64,000 nt of DNA from Mesorhizobium_B sp035998495 (GTDB taxonomy: Bacteria; Pseudomonadota; Alphaproteobacteria; Rhizobiales; Rhizobiaceae), in NCBI GenBank assembly GCA_035998495.1, contig DASYHP010000050.1:6047-70046 (forward strand). The letters run 5' to 3'. The position numbers and the translations under genes were made by a program. The notes beneath the pieces are model-generated. The model was not told the origin of the DNA and searched no databases. It saw only the letters and a list, made by a program, of their open reading frames with translations. Shown here in pieces: positions 17,066 through 24,424 of the stretch (positions are counted from its first letter, which is position 1; each line of letters starts with the position of its first letter).

Positions 17066-17572
17066 TCAATGCCTGTGGTGGCCGTGGACGAGCGCATGCC
17101 CCCGCCCGCTCGCAATCAGCCAGCGGTTGACGGGAAAGGCCGCCGCGCCGGCGATCACGAGCGCCACGGCCAGGCTGCCCCAGAACAAGGGCGAAGTCAG
17201 CGGGGCCTCCATCGCGCCGGGGATCAGCAGCATGATCGCGTTGTCCACGACCTCCATGATGGTGATGGACACGGTGTCGGCGGCGAAGGCCAGGCTCACC
17301 ACCGCGCCTACGCCCAAGCCCGCGCGCAGGAGCGGGATCATCGTAAAGGCGTAGCCGAAGACGAAAGCGAGCGCCACGGCCAGCGCGATCGTCGCGCCCG
17401 TGCCCCAGCCCAGCGCGGTGCCGATCACCAGCCCCAGCACCTCGCCCACCGCGCAGCCCGACAGGCAGTGAACGGTGGCCGAGAAGGCGAGGCGGTTGAG
17501 CGAGGGCGCTGAACCCGCCGGGGCGTGGCCGCTGTGGCTTTCATGCTGGTGGTGGTGCGCGGAATCCGACAT
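17066..17572 (-). CDS. DUF4396 membrane protein, CueR-controlled
   Basis: Small integral membrane protein (168 aa). It has a histidine-rich N-terminus (HHHQHESHSGH at residues 5-15), about four transmembrane helices and a C-terminal GHALVHGHHRH. The helix NRLAFSATVHCLSGCAVGEVLGL has a CLSGC pair. The family has no assigned biochemical function. The ATG at 17572 has GAGGAGG in front. Upstream at 17602-17632 lies a MerR-type promoter with a CueR dyad, so copper induction is likely. The His and Cys groups would suit metal binding, and a role in copper export or membrane insertion is my inference. Confidence 0.85.
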   Translation of the reverse strand: MSDSAHHHQHESHSGHAPAGSAPSLNRLAFSATVHCLSGCAVGEVLGLVIGTALGWGTGATIALAVALAFVFGYAFTMIPLLRAGLGVGAVVSLAFAADTVSITIMEVVDNAIMLLIPGAMEAPLTSPLFWGSLAVALVIAGAAAFPVNRWLIASGRGHALVHGHHRH

Positions 17573-17601
17573 CCCTGCCTCCTCGATCGTGTGCAGGACA
17601 G

Positions 17602-17632
17602 GGTATGAGCCTTCCCACCGTGGGAAGGTCAA
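17602..17632 (-). promoter_or_regulatory. CueR-type promoter upstream of DUF4396
   Basis: On the minus strand TTGACC (17632-17627) and CATACC (17607-17602) are separated by 19 bp, the elongated spacer of MerR-family promoters. The dyad CCTTCCCACcGTGGGAAGG (17610-17628) is perfect 9-1-9. It closely matches the copA/cueO operators recognised by CueR/HmrR. Confidence 0.85.
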
Positions 17633-17660
17633 GCGCCTCATGCCCTGCGCAACCGGCTAC

Positions 17661-18173
17661 TCAGCGCGTGCGCCTCCGCCCAGGCTGGAGCGGCAGGATG
17701 CCACTCACCACACCGTCGCGCCGCAGAAGGTGAAACAGCACGCCCGCCGCGTGCAGCGCGAGCAGGAAGAGGAGAGCGCCCCAAAGCAGCGTGTGGGCGC
17801 GGGCTGCTTGCGGCGCGAGATAGACCGCGACCACGCCGGTGACGGCCTGACCCAGCAGCACCGCGACGAGGCTCCAGTGAACGGTTTTGGCGAGCCTGCT
17901 CCGCCAGCCGGTGTCGGCGGGCGGGACGGCGTTTCCGCGGCTCAGGGCGAGTAGTTGCAGGAGAACCACCGCGCCGAGGGCAAGCCCGGCATAGCGGTGG
18001 ACGGCATATTCCAGGAGGTCCGCCGACCGTGGCGGCAACAAGCTGCCATGCGTGCGGTGATAGGCGTCCGCCGTGAGCCACTGGAGAAGCAGGAGTCCGG
18101 CCGCCGCCCAGTGCAGCAGGATGCGGCGGGCGGGATCGCGCGCGGGGCGGGGCTGGCCTGGGGTCTGCGTCAT
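17661..18173 (-). CDS. Cytochrome b/b6 domain (cytochrome b561-type) protein
   Basis: Four-helix membrane cytochrome (170 aa) of the bacterial CybB/YceJ type that would carry b-haem and move electrons between quinone and a periplasmic partner. Seen: four hydrophobic segments with candidate axial histidines in RRILLHWAAAGLLLL, EYAVHRYAGLALG, KTVHWSLVAVLLG and LLALHAAGVLFHLL. It diverges from the DUF411 gene, with about 110 bp between them, and sits inside the copper cluster. The electron donor and acceptor are not visible. It has no CueR dyad of its own. Confidence 0.85.
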   Translation of the reverse strand: MTQTPGQPRPARDPARRILLHWAAAGLLLLQWLTADAYHRTHGSLLPPRSADLLEYAVHRYAGLALGAVVLLQLLALSRGNAVPPADTGWRSRLAKTVHWSLVAVLLGQAVTGVVAVYLAPQAARAHTLLWGALLFLLALHAAGVLFHLLRRDGVVSGILPLQPGRRRTR

Positions 18174-18282
18174 CGGCTTGTTCGGGCGCCAACTGTTGAG
18201 ATTCGGACTCGCGCCGCCACTTTATTTGACGAGGCGGCGCCCGATTGCGACACTGTGGTCGTGCCGTTTGGAGGATTCCACG

Positions 18283-18738
18283 ATGCGCCTGGCTGTCCCT
18301 GCCCTGGTCGCCGCCACGCTTTTATCGGCCCCCGCCGCGCAAGCTGACCATTCACGCCGCCACATGACGGTGTTCAAGACGCCGGGATGCGAGTGCTGCT
18401 CGGCCTGGGCGGCGATCGCCCGCGAGCACGGTTTCGAGGTCACGCTGGAGGAGCGCGAGGACATGGAGGCCATCAAGGACCGCCTCGGCGTCGTGGAGGC
18501 CGTCCGCTCCTGCCATACCACCAGCGTGGACGGCTATGTCGTGGAGGGACATGTGCCCATGACGGCGGTGAAGAAGCTTCTGAGCGAACGGCCGCGCGTC
18601 ACAGGCATCGGCGCGCCCGGCATGCCGATGGGCTCGCCGGGCATGGGCGACGATCCTCGCGCGCGTTTCGACGTGCTTTCCTTCGGCGGGACGCAGCCCC
18701 ACGCGCGGGCCGTGTTCTTCGAGGCCGGCAAGGACTGA
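18283..18738 (+). CDS. DUF411 domain-containing periplasmic metal-binding protein
   Basis: Secreted protein (151 aa) with a Sec signal peptide (MRLAVPALVAATLLSAPAAQ / ADHS). The DUF411 core is MTVFKTPGCECCSAWAAIAR with a CxCC motif, followed by a conserved SCHTTSVDGYVVEGHVP segment. Family members occur in copper-resistance clusters and are thought to bind Cu(I), although direct function is poorly defined. GGAGGA lies 7 nt before the ATG at 18283. It converges on copZ, and no CueR dyad is visible in the 110 bp upstream, so its control may differ from the other genes in the island. Confidence 0.88.
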   Translation: MRLAVPALVAATLLSAPAAQADHSRRHMTVFKTPGCECCSAWAAIAREHGFEVTLEEREDMEAIKDRLGVVEAVRSCHTTSVDGYVVEGHVPMTAVKKLLSERPRVTGIGAPGMPMGSPGMGDDPRARFDVLSFGGTQPHARAVFFEAGKD

Positions 18739-18772
18739 GGTCGGGCTCGCGGGCCGCCCCGATGGCAGGCGC

Positions 18773-18976
18773 TCAGGCGGCGAGCTTCTCGTTGGGATAG
18801 CCCGCCTGCCGGATGGCCTCGCGAATGCGGCTTTCCTCCGCGTCGGACGCGACCGATACGGTGCCGCCGGAAAGATCCACCTGCACGTCGGCGGCGGGAT
18901 CGACCCCTTTCACCGCCTTTTGCACGGTGGCGGCGCAATGGCCGCAGCTCATCTCTTCCACTTTCAGCTTCAGCAT
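18773..18976 (-). CDS. copZ: Copper chaperone CopZ-like heavy-metal-associated protein
   Basis: Cytosolic 67-residue HMA-domain protein that binds Cu(I) and hands it to a P1B-type ATPase or to CueR. The metal site is MSCGHC (Cys11-Gly-His-Cys14) after a first beta strand LKLKVEE. The ferredoxin-like fold is complete. AGGAG lies 8 nt before the ATG at 18976. A CueR-type promoter lies at 19008-19038. No copA gene is present in the window, so its partner must be encoded elsewhere. Confidence 0.92.
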   Translation of the reverse strand: MLKLKVEEMSCGHCAATVQKAVKGVDPAADVQVDLSGGTVSVASDAEESRIREAIRQAGYPNEKLAA

Positions 18977-19007
18977 GGATGTTCTCCTTGTCGGACGTGC
19001 CGCGCCC

Positions 19008-19038
19008 GATATGGGGCTTCCCACGGTGGTAAGGTCAA
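19008..19038 (-). promoter_or_regulatory. CueR-type promoter upstream of copZ
   Basis: On the minus strand TTGACC (19038-19033) is followed after exactly 19 bp by CATATC (19013-19008). The spacer holds an imperfect dyad, CCTTACCAC-c-GTGGGAAGC. It has the same layout and core sequence as the sites at 17602 and 20146. Confidence 0.82.
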
Positions 19039-19088
19039 CGGCCCCGCCGCGGCTCCGCTCGACCCCGCGCGGCGCCAGGTCTCACGGC

Positions 19089-19424
19089 TCACGCCGCCAT
19101 GCGGCGGCAGCTTTCGGCGCAGGCCCGGCAGGCCTCCGCGCATTCCTCCATGCCCCCCACCTCCTCGCAGCTTTCAGCACAGGCCTCGCAGACTTCCGCG
19201 CAGGCGCGGCAGGTGTGCTTGTGCAGCTCGGTGGAGAGCAGCATGAAATGCGCCGAGGTGCGGCAGATCTCAGCGCAGGCCAGCATGGTGCGGAAATGCA
19301 CGGGCTCGACGTGTTTGCCGCCCGCTTCCAGGCAGTGGTTCGAAGCCATGCCGAGGCAGGTCTGGTAGCAGCGCAGGCACTCGTCGATGCAGCGCTGCAT
19401 TTCGGGCGACGCCTGGTGATGCAT
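19089..19424 (-). CDS. Cysteine-rich four-helix-bundle copper storage protein (Csp-type)
   Basis: 111-residue protein with 16 cysteines spaced along predicted helices, mostly as CxxxC and CxxC (for example CIDECLRC, CRACAEVCEACAESC, CAEACRACAESC). This matches the cytosolic copper storage proteins of the Csp3 kind, which line a four-helix bundle with Cys to hold many Cu(I) ions. No signal peptide is seen, so a cytosolic location is likely. AAGGAG precedes the ATG. It lies 119 bp downstream of cueR on the same strand without its own CueR dyad, so cueR-csp probably form one transcript. Confidence 0.9.
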   Translation of the reverse strand: MHHQASPEMQRCIDECLRCYQTCLGMASNHCLEAGGKHVEPVHFRTMLACAEICRTSAHFMLLSTELHKHTCRACAEVCEACAESCEEVGGMEECAEACRACAESCRRMAA

Positions 19425-19543
19425 GGGTGGTCTCCTTTCGCCGGGGGTTCGGAGGTGAAACGGGCCGAGCCGCCCTCAAGGTTCCGAGGTTTCGCCTTCG
19501 CCCTCCGTACGGTCGCGGACCGACGGCACGACCCGCGTCCGCC

Positions 19544-20032
19544 TCACGCCAAGGCCTTTTTCCGGGCGTTGATCGGGCCGTCCGCGAGTTCGCCCAGCCG
19601 CGCGGCGCGTCGCGCGGGTTTTCCCGCGGCCGGAGGCGGCGCGGCGGCTTGCGCGAGCTCCTCGATGATCGGGCATTCGGGCCGCCCGTCGCCGTGGCAG
19701 GTCTTCGCGAGATGCCGAAGCGTGCCGGCCATCTCCTGAAGCTCGCGCATGCGCGCCTCGAGCGCCGCCACATGTTCGAGCGCGAGCTGCTTCACGTCGG
19801 CGCTCGCGCGAGCGCGATCCTGCCACAGCCCCAGGAGCTCCTTGATCTGCTCGACGGAGAAGTTGAGGTCGCGCGCCCGCCGGATGAAGCGCAGGATCGC
19901 GACATCGTTTGGCCCATAGACGCGATAGCCGGATCCGGTCCGGCCGGCCGGCGCGATGAGGCCGATGCTCTCATAATGGCGGATCATCTTCGCGCTCACG
20001 CCCGAGGCTTTCGCCGCTTGCCCAATATTCAT
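19544..20032 (-). CDS. cueR: Copper-responsive MerR-family regulator CueR/HmrR
   Basis: Dimeric DNA-distorting activator (162 aa) that turns on copper genes when it binds Cu(I). An N-terminal winged helix-turn-helix (MNIGQAAKASGVSAKMIRHY) and GYRVYGPNDVAILRFIRRAR are typical. The metal-binding loop has Cys112 and Cys120 (CHGDGRPEC), the same spacing as in E. coli CueR. AAGGAG lies 9 nt before the ATG at 20032; a longer frame upstream covers the promoter and is not coding. It is likely autoregulated through the site at 20146-20176. The C-terminal tail after residue 130 is Ala/Arg-rich and longer than usual. Confidence 0.93.
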   Translation of the reverse strand: MNIGQAAKASGVSAKMIRHYESIGLIAPAGRTGSGYRVYGPNDVAILRFIRRARDLNFSVEQIKELLGLWQDRARASADVKQLALEHVAALEARMRELQEMAGTLRHLAKTCHGDGRPECPIIEELAQAAAPPPAAGKPARRAARLGELADGPINARKKALA

Positions 20033-20145
20033 GGCTCGAACTCCTTCTTCATGGCTGACGCAGGCCGAGATCGGATCCCGCCTTCTCGATCGCCGCGCAG
20101 TCGGCTCCGGCCCCTGGGAAGGGTCACCGAACCGCGTTCCATCCG

Positions 20146-20176
20146 GAGATAATGGCTCCCATCGTGGGAAGGTCAA
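20146..20176 (-). promoter_or_regulatory. CueR-type promoter upstream of cueR
   Basis: On the minus strand TTGACC (20176-20171) and TATCTC (20151-20146) are 19 bp apart. The spacer holds CCTTCCCACgATGGGAGCC, a near-perfect dyad. It implies autoregulation of cueR and copper induction of the downstream csp gene. Confidence 0.8.
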
Positions 20177-20223
20177 GGGCCAGCCGATTCTGGCTGCACG
20201 GACCTTCGGCTCGGGATCATGCG

Positions 20224-21537
20224 TTACGAGAACAGCCGGTCGGCGGCCCTGTAGTAAAGAATCGAGGGCACGAGGAACCATGGCGTGCCCGTGTAGAACG
20301 GCCTTGTCGCGAAGGGGATGTCGTCGAGCGCGGTTTTCCCTTCCGCGCGGCCGAGGATCTGCTGGCCGGCCTTGGCGCCGAAATAGAGCGACAGCGACAC
20401 GCCCGAGCCGCAATAACCCATGCAGTAATGCACGCCGTCATGGACGCCCAAGTGCGGCAGCGTGTCGAAGGTGTAGGCCACCGTGCCGTGCCAGGCGTGG
20501 GTGATGCGGGCGGCTTCGAGCTGCGGGAAGACCCCGAGCATCATCTGCCGCAACCGCGGGAGCGCCTTCATGGGATCGGACTCCCACAAGGCCGCCCGGC
20601 CGCCGAAGAGCAGGCGGCTCCCGTCGGGCGACATGCGGAAATAGATGACGACCTTTCGCGTGTCGATCACCGTGCGGCGCTGCGGGATGAGGCTTTGCGC
20701 CAGCTCCTCCGGCAGCGCTTCGGTCGCCAGCATGTAGCTGCCGATGGGGATGACGCGGCGCTTGGCCCAGGGCGACAGGTCGCCGGAATAGCCGTTGGTG
20801 GCGATCAAGACCTTGCCGGCCGAAACCGCGCCGCGTTCCGTCATCACGTCGAAGCGCCCCGCCTCCCGTCGGATCGAGCGCGCCGCGGCGTTCTCGACGA
20901 TCTGGACGCCCTGCCGCCGGGCGATCTCCACCAGGCCGGCATGGAGTTTCGCGGGATGCACCGCGCCCAGGCCCGGCGTGACCATGCCGCCGAAATAACC
21001 GGGCGCGGCGAGCTCCGCATGCTGCTCGGCTCTCGGAACCAGACGGATCGGCGTCTCGTCGTGCCTAGCGCTGGCGTCGGCGAGTTGCTGCATGAGGCGG
21101 AACTGTTTGGGCGAATGGGCGGCGGTGTAGCGGCCGCGGCGCTCCCAATCGCAGTCGATCGCGTTCCCGGAAATGAAACGGTCGATGTGCTCCAGCGCGG
21201 CCCGGCCCTCCGCGCGGACGCGGGCGGCGAGATCGGCGCCGTGCTTGGCCGCCAGCTCCGACAAGCTCGGCTTGATGCTGGTGGAGACCTGCCCCCCATT
21301 GCGGGTGGAGCAGCCCCAGCCCAGCGTCTCGGCTTCGAGCACAACGACCGACATGCCGCCCTTCGCCGCCTCGATCGCCGCCGACAGGCCGGTATAGCCG
21401 GAGCCCACCACGACCAGGTCGGCGCGGGTCGGGATGTCTTCTGCAGTGGCGGGAGGCGCGGCAAAATCGTCCCACCAGAAGGGCACGGCGCGGCAGCCCC
21501 TGGAGACCTCTTCAAAAGCGGCGGAACGCGTTGTCAT
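20224..21537 (-). CDS. NAD(P)/FAD-dependent amine oxidoreductase, DAO family (PuuB-like)
   Basis: Flavoprotein oxidase or dehydrogenase (437 aa) of the glycine/D-amino-acid oxidase family, closest in layout to gamma-glutamylputrescine oxidoreductases. The FAD motif is VVVGSGYTGLSAAIEAAKGG (residues 42-61), followed by CSTRNGGQVSTSIKP, a segment typical of PuuB-like proteins. C-terminal HYCMGYCGSGVSLS binds the flavin. It stands alone on the minus strand; the substrate is an amine or N-substituted amino acid by family only. The gene starts 70 bp from the acyltransferase stop. Confidence 0.85.
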   Translation of the reverse strand: MTTRSAAFEEVSRGCRAVPFWWDDFAAPPATAEDIPTRADLVVVGSGYTGLSAAIEAAKGGMSVVVLEAETLGWGCSTRNGGQVSTSIKPSLSELAAKHGADLAARVRAEGRAALEHIDRFISGNAIDCDWERRGRYTAAHSPKQFRLMQQLADASARHDETPIRLVPRAEQHAELAAPGYFGGMVTPGLGAVHPAKLHAGLVEIARRQGVQIVENAAARSIRREAGRFDVMTERGAVSAGKVLIATNGYSGDLSPWAKRRVIPIGSYMLATEALPEELAQSLIPQRRTVIDTRKVVIYFRMSPDGSRLLFGGRAALWESDPMKALPRLRQMMLGVFPQLEAARITHAWHGTVAYTFDTLPHLGVHDGVHYCMGYCGSGVSLSLYFGAKAGQQILGRAEGKTALDDIPFATRPFYTGTPWFLVPSILYYRAADRLFS

Positions 21538-21606
21538 GACGCGCGTCTTGGCACCGCCGCGCGCGCAATGGAAGATGTGGCGCGCCTCAACCCCCTGGCG
21601 CGGTGG

Positions 21607-22698
21607 TCAGGGCGTGGCCGGCCTTCGGGCGGAAAGGAAGAGTGGGAGGCGGCCGCGAAAAGGTTTCGCCGCCCGCTGGATCAAGCGCTTGCCCGAAGGC
21701 TCGATCCAGCGCGCGATGGCGGCCGCGGCGAGGAGAAGGGCGGCGAGCAGAAGAACGGCCACCAGCCAGCGGTTCGCGACCCCGCCGAAATGCGCGAAGG
21801 CCGCATAGCCGATATGCTGGTGGAGCAGGTAAAGCGGGTAGGTCAGCGCCCCGAGCCCCGCCGCCAGCCGGGGCGGCAGCGGCGCGGAGGGCGCAAGCGC
21901 CGCCAGCGTCATCACGGACAGCGCAAAGGATCCCGTCAGCGCGAGGGCGCCGAAGCTGTGGCGGACCCCGTACTCTTCCACGAAGAAGGGCTCGACGAGC
22001 CAGGGCTCCAGACAAGCCCAGAAGGCGGCCAAGGCTAGCAGGGGCAGATCGGCGCGGGAAAAGTCCCGCTGCAGCTTGAAGAGCACCAGCCCGAAGGCGA
22101 AGAAGCCGGAATATTCCGTGATGAACAGTTTTCGAACGGCGCCGCTGTCGATAAGCCCCTCGTTCAGGATCGAGAGCGCCAGCCAGGCGAGGACGGCCAT
22201 CCGCCAGTGCTTGTGGAACAGGCCCGTCGCCATGAGCAGGAACACCCAGGCATAGAAGACGATCTCATAGACGATCGTCCAATAGGCGCCGTCCAGGAAG
22301 GGTTGCCCCAGGGCGCGCGAGACGATGGCGAGATGCGCGAGCCATTGCGCGAATGTCGGCGGCGCGATGCCCGCAACGGGCCACCAGAGCAGGACCAGCG
22401 CCGTCACGCTCGCGCAGACGACGAAGGTCGGCCATAGCCGCGCCGTGCGTCCCACCGCGAAGTCGAAGGCGGAGCGGTTCTCGGCCGACATCGCGATCAC
22501 ATAGCCCGAGATCGCGAAGAAGATCAGCAGGCCGACATGGCCCCACATGGCGAAGGGCGCGAGCTCCGGAAATCCCGTCCCGCCGCCTTCGCCGGTGATC
22601 CCCATGCGGAAGCCGAAGTGGAACAGGACGACCAGAAGCGCGGAGGCGAGGCGGAGCAGGTCGAGATTGAGGAGCCGTTGCGTCTTTCCGTCCGTCAT
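21607..22698 (-). CDS. Acyltransferase family 3 membrane protein
   Basis: Integral membrane O-acyltransferase (363 aa) with about ten helices, probably acylating a sugar or polysaccharide. The N-terminus has the family start NLDLLRLASALLVVLFHFGF with the catalytic-type His, then GHVGLLIFFAISGYVI and RTARLWPTFVV. The C-terminus LTYPLYLLHQHIGY is also typical. No polysaccharide genes are adjacent, so the acceptor is unknown. It is transcribed toward the FAD oxidoreductase gene. Confidence 0.87.
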   Translation of the reverse strand: MTDGKTQRLLNLDLLRLASALLVVLFHFGFRMGITGEGGGTGFPELAPFAMWGHVGLLIFFAISGYVIAMSAENRSAFDFAVGRTARLWPTFVVCASVTALVLLWWPVAGIAPPTFAQWLAHLAIVSRALGQPFLDGAYWTIVYEIVFYAWVFLLMATGLFHKHWRMAVLAWLALSILNEGLIDSGAVRKLFITEYSGFFAFGLVLFKLQRDFSRADLPLLALAAFWACLEPWLVEPFFVEEYGVRHSFGALALTGSFALSVMTLAALAPSAPLPPRLAAGLGALTYPLYLLHQHIGYAAFAHFGGVANRWLVAVLLLAALLLAAAAIARWIEPSGKRLIQRAAKPFRGRLPLFLSARRPATP

Positions 22699-23008
22699 GC
22701 GCGCTTCCGCCGGTGGGAGGTTCGCGCAAACCTATCCCAGCCGGATTGCCCAAAGGTGAAGCCGCATGGCGCAAATCGACGACGTTCCGGCGCGCCTGTC
22801 AGCGCCGCCGCGTGCCTCCGTCCACCTTCGAGCCGGCCCGCCCGTGCCGTGCGTTCGACATCAGACGATCGAGGGCCGTTGCCGCCCATGTCCGCGGCCG
22901 CGCCGTCCCGGAGCGCGCGCTCGAAAGGCGACATCACGAGGAAACCCGCGGGCTCCTGGGGGATTAACAGCCACGCCCACCAGAAAACCCAGCAAGGAGC
23001 AGACGCCC
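22699..23008. other. Intergenic stretch, no convincing gene
   Basis: About 310 bp between the acyltransferase start and the small disordered protein. Frames are open but codon choice and sequence show no family resemblance. It must hold the promoter of the acyltransferase gene (minus) and that of the small gene (plus); I see no clear -35/-10 pair. AGGAG at 22995-22999 belongs to the gene at 23009. Confidence 0.5.
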
Positions 23009-23284
23009 GTGCCCGAAAAACATCCCAACACCAAGCGCTGGGGCGGCCCCGGCGCGAGCCATGAGGACCGCACCGAGCCGATGCCGGAAAAGCACGACCC
23101 CCGGCCGGACGGCGCGCCCACCAACCCGCCCGTGAGCCAAGTGTCAGGCGGGGGCGGCGAGCGCGACGAGAAGCACAGCCATGTGGACCACATGCGCTCG
23201 TCCAAGTCGCACGCCACCGACAACAAGAGCCCGACCTATGGCCGGGAGTGGAAGGAGAACCGGCCGCGGCACGAGAAGGAGTGA
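23009..23284 (+). CDS. Small hydrophilic, disordered protein of unknown function
   Basis: 91 residues from a GTG preceded by AGGAG at 9 nt. The sequence is almost free of hydrophobic residues and is rich in His, Lys, Glu, Pro, Gly and Asp. A weak internal repeat is visible (PEKHPN... and PEKHDP...), with SHVDHMRSSKSHAT in the middle and a charged end (KENRPRHEKE). Such composition is seen in hydrophilin-type stress proteins, but I recognise no family. The start is chosen for the ribosome-binding site; an in-frame ATG 243 bp upstream would add 81 residues of unlike, Arg/Pro-rich sequence. Confidence 0.6.
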   Translation: MPEKHPNTKRWGGPGASHEDRTEPMPEKHDPRPDGAPTNPPVSQVSGGGGERDEKHSHVDHMRSSKSHATDNKSPTYGREWKENRPRHEKE

Positions 23285-23472
23285 CGCGCCCGACCCACCG
23301 CCGCCCCGCGCCCGCTTCAGGCGGCGCGGGGCGGCGCGATCTTGAAATCGGCCCGCCCGCGCATGATCTATGGATTACCGGGTCCGGGCCCCTCTGGCCG
23401 CCACGCTGGCGGCGATGTCGGACCCTCTCACCTGATGGAGTTTCCTGAGAACTCCGCACCTGAGAGGCGTCG

Positions 23473-23916
23473 ATGCGAAACTCTTCCCACGCCACGCATG
23501 GCAACCCGCGCCAAGCCCAAGCGCGCCAGCGGCTCGACCGCCTGGCGCGGCTCTTGGACAGCGCCGTTCGCGTGCCCGGCACCAATATCCGGTTCGGCGC
23601 GGACGCGGCCCTCAACGTCATTCCCGGCGCGGGCACGCTGTTCGCGAAGAGCCTGTCGGCCTATCTCATCTGGGAGGCGAGCCGGCTGGGCGTTCCGCCG
23701 GGCGTACTTCTTCGCATGATCGGCAATGTGGGCGTGGACCTCGCCATCTCGGCCGTGCCGTTCGTGGGCTGGGTGGGCGATGTCTTCTTCCGCGCGAACC
23801 TGCGCAACATGGCGCTGCTGCGCGAGCATCTCGACGGCCGGACCGCCGAGGGCGACCGCCGCTGGCAGGACGGCCCGGTGATCGAAGGCACGGTGTTGCG
23901 CGGGGCGGCGGCCTGA
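23473..23916 (+). CDS. DUF4112 domain-containing protein
   Basis: 147-residue protein with the DUF4112 core: LDRLARLLDSAVRVPGTNIR, FGADAALNVIPGAGTLFAK, then the hydrophobic VGVDLAISAVPFVGWVGDVF, which probably embeds in the membrane. Function is unknown across the family. Its stop overlaps the next start (TGATG), so it is coupled to the downstream membrane protein. Confidence 0.85.
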   Translation: MRNSSHATHGNPRQAQARQRLDRLARLLDSAVRVPGTNIRFGADAALNVIPGAGTLFAKSLSAYLIWEASRLGVPPGVLLRMIGNVGVDLAISAVPFVGWVGDVFFRANLRNMALLREHLDGRTAEGDRRWQDGPVIEGTVLRGAAA

Positions 23917-24344
23917 TGCGCAAGCTCGTCTGGTTCCTGGCTTTCGTCGCGGCCGCGCTGTGGTCGCTCATGATCTGGGCCGGCTATGCCTTCCTGGGCT
24001 GGGCCAACGAGGCCGTGGCCGGGGCGCCGGGCGCGTGGGGCCTGCCGCCCGACATGGCGCTCTGGGTGTCCTGGGCGGGATATCTGTTCGAGCAGCTCGG
24101 CCAGGGCGCGGCGATCGTGATCTGGATCCTGGGCCTGGGCCTGATCTTGCTGCTGGCCTTTGTCGCCAGCCTGTTCTTCGGCGCCCGTCGCAACCCGCCG
24201 GCCGAGCGTTTCCCGGCGCCGGGGCGGGTCGAGCGGCGGGTGTTCCGGCCCGACCCGCAGCAAGCCCCGCCGGCCGTCGAGCCCCGGCCCGCGCCGCTCC
24301 GCGCGCCTACGATCAACTGGGGCCGAAGCACGGATCGGCGCTGA
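23916..24344 (+). CDS. Hypothetical membrane protein
   Basis: 142 residues with an N-terminal helix (LVWFLAFVAAALWSLMIWAG), a second hydrophobic region and a strong third helix (AIVIWILGLGLILLLAFVAS), then a Pro/Arg-rich cytoplasmic tail of about 45 residues. I recognise no family. Overlap with the DUF4112 gene suggests the two act together at the membrane. Confidence 0.75.
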   Translation: MRKLVWFLAFVAAALWSLMIWAGYAFLGWANEAVAGAPGAWGLPPDMALWVSWAGYLFEQLGQGAAIVIWILGLGLILLLAFVASLFFGARRNPPAERFPAPGRVERRVFRPDPQQAPPAVEPRPAPLRAPTINWGRSTDRR

Positions 24345-24424
24345 GTTCTTGTCCGGCTGCCTGCCCGCCCAAAGGCGAAGGCCAGCCAGGCGAACGCAGG
24401 GCGCCGGCCGGCGTTGGTTGCTCC

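Noticed and set aside
19425..19543. Separate CueR-type promoter for the csp gene
   Set aside because: No TTGACC with a 19-bp dyad spacer is present in this gap; readthrough from cueR is more likely.
20033..20413. N-terminal extension of CueR
   Set aside because: It would run through the CueR-type promoter at 20146-20176; the ATG at 20032 has a good ribosome-binding site and the standard CueR N-terminus.
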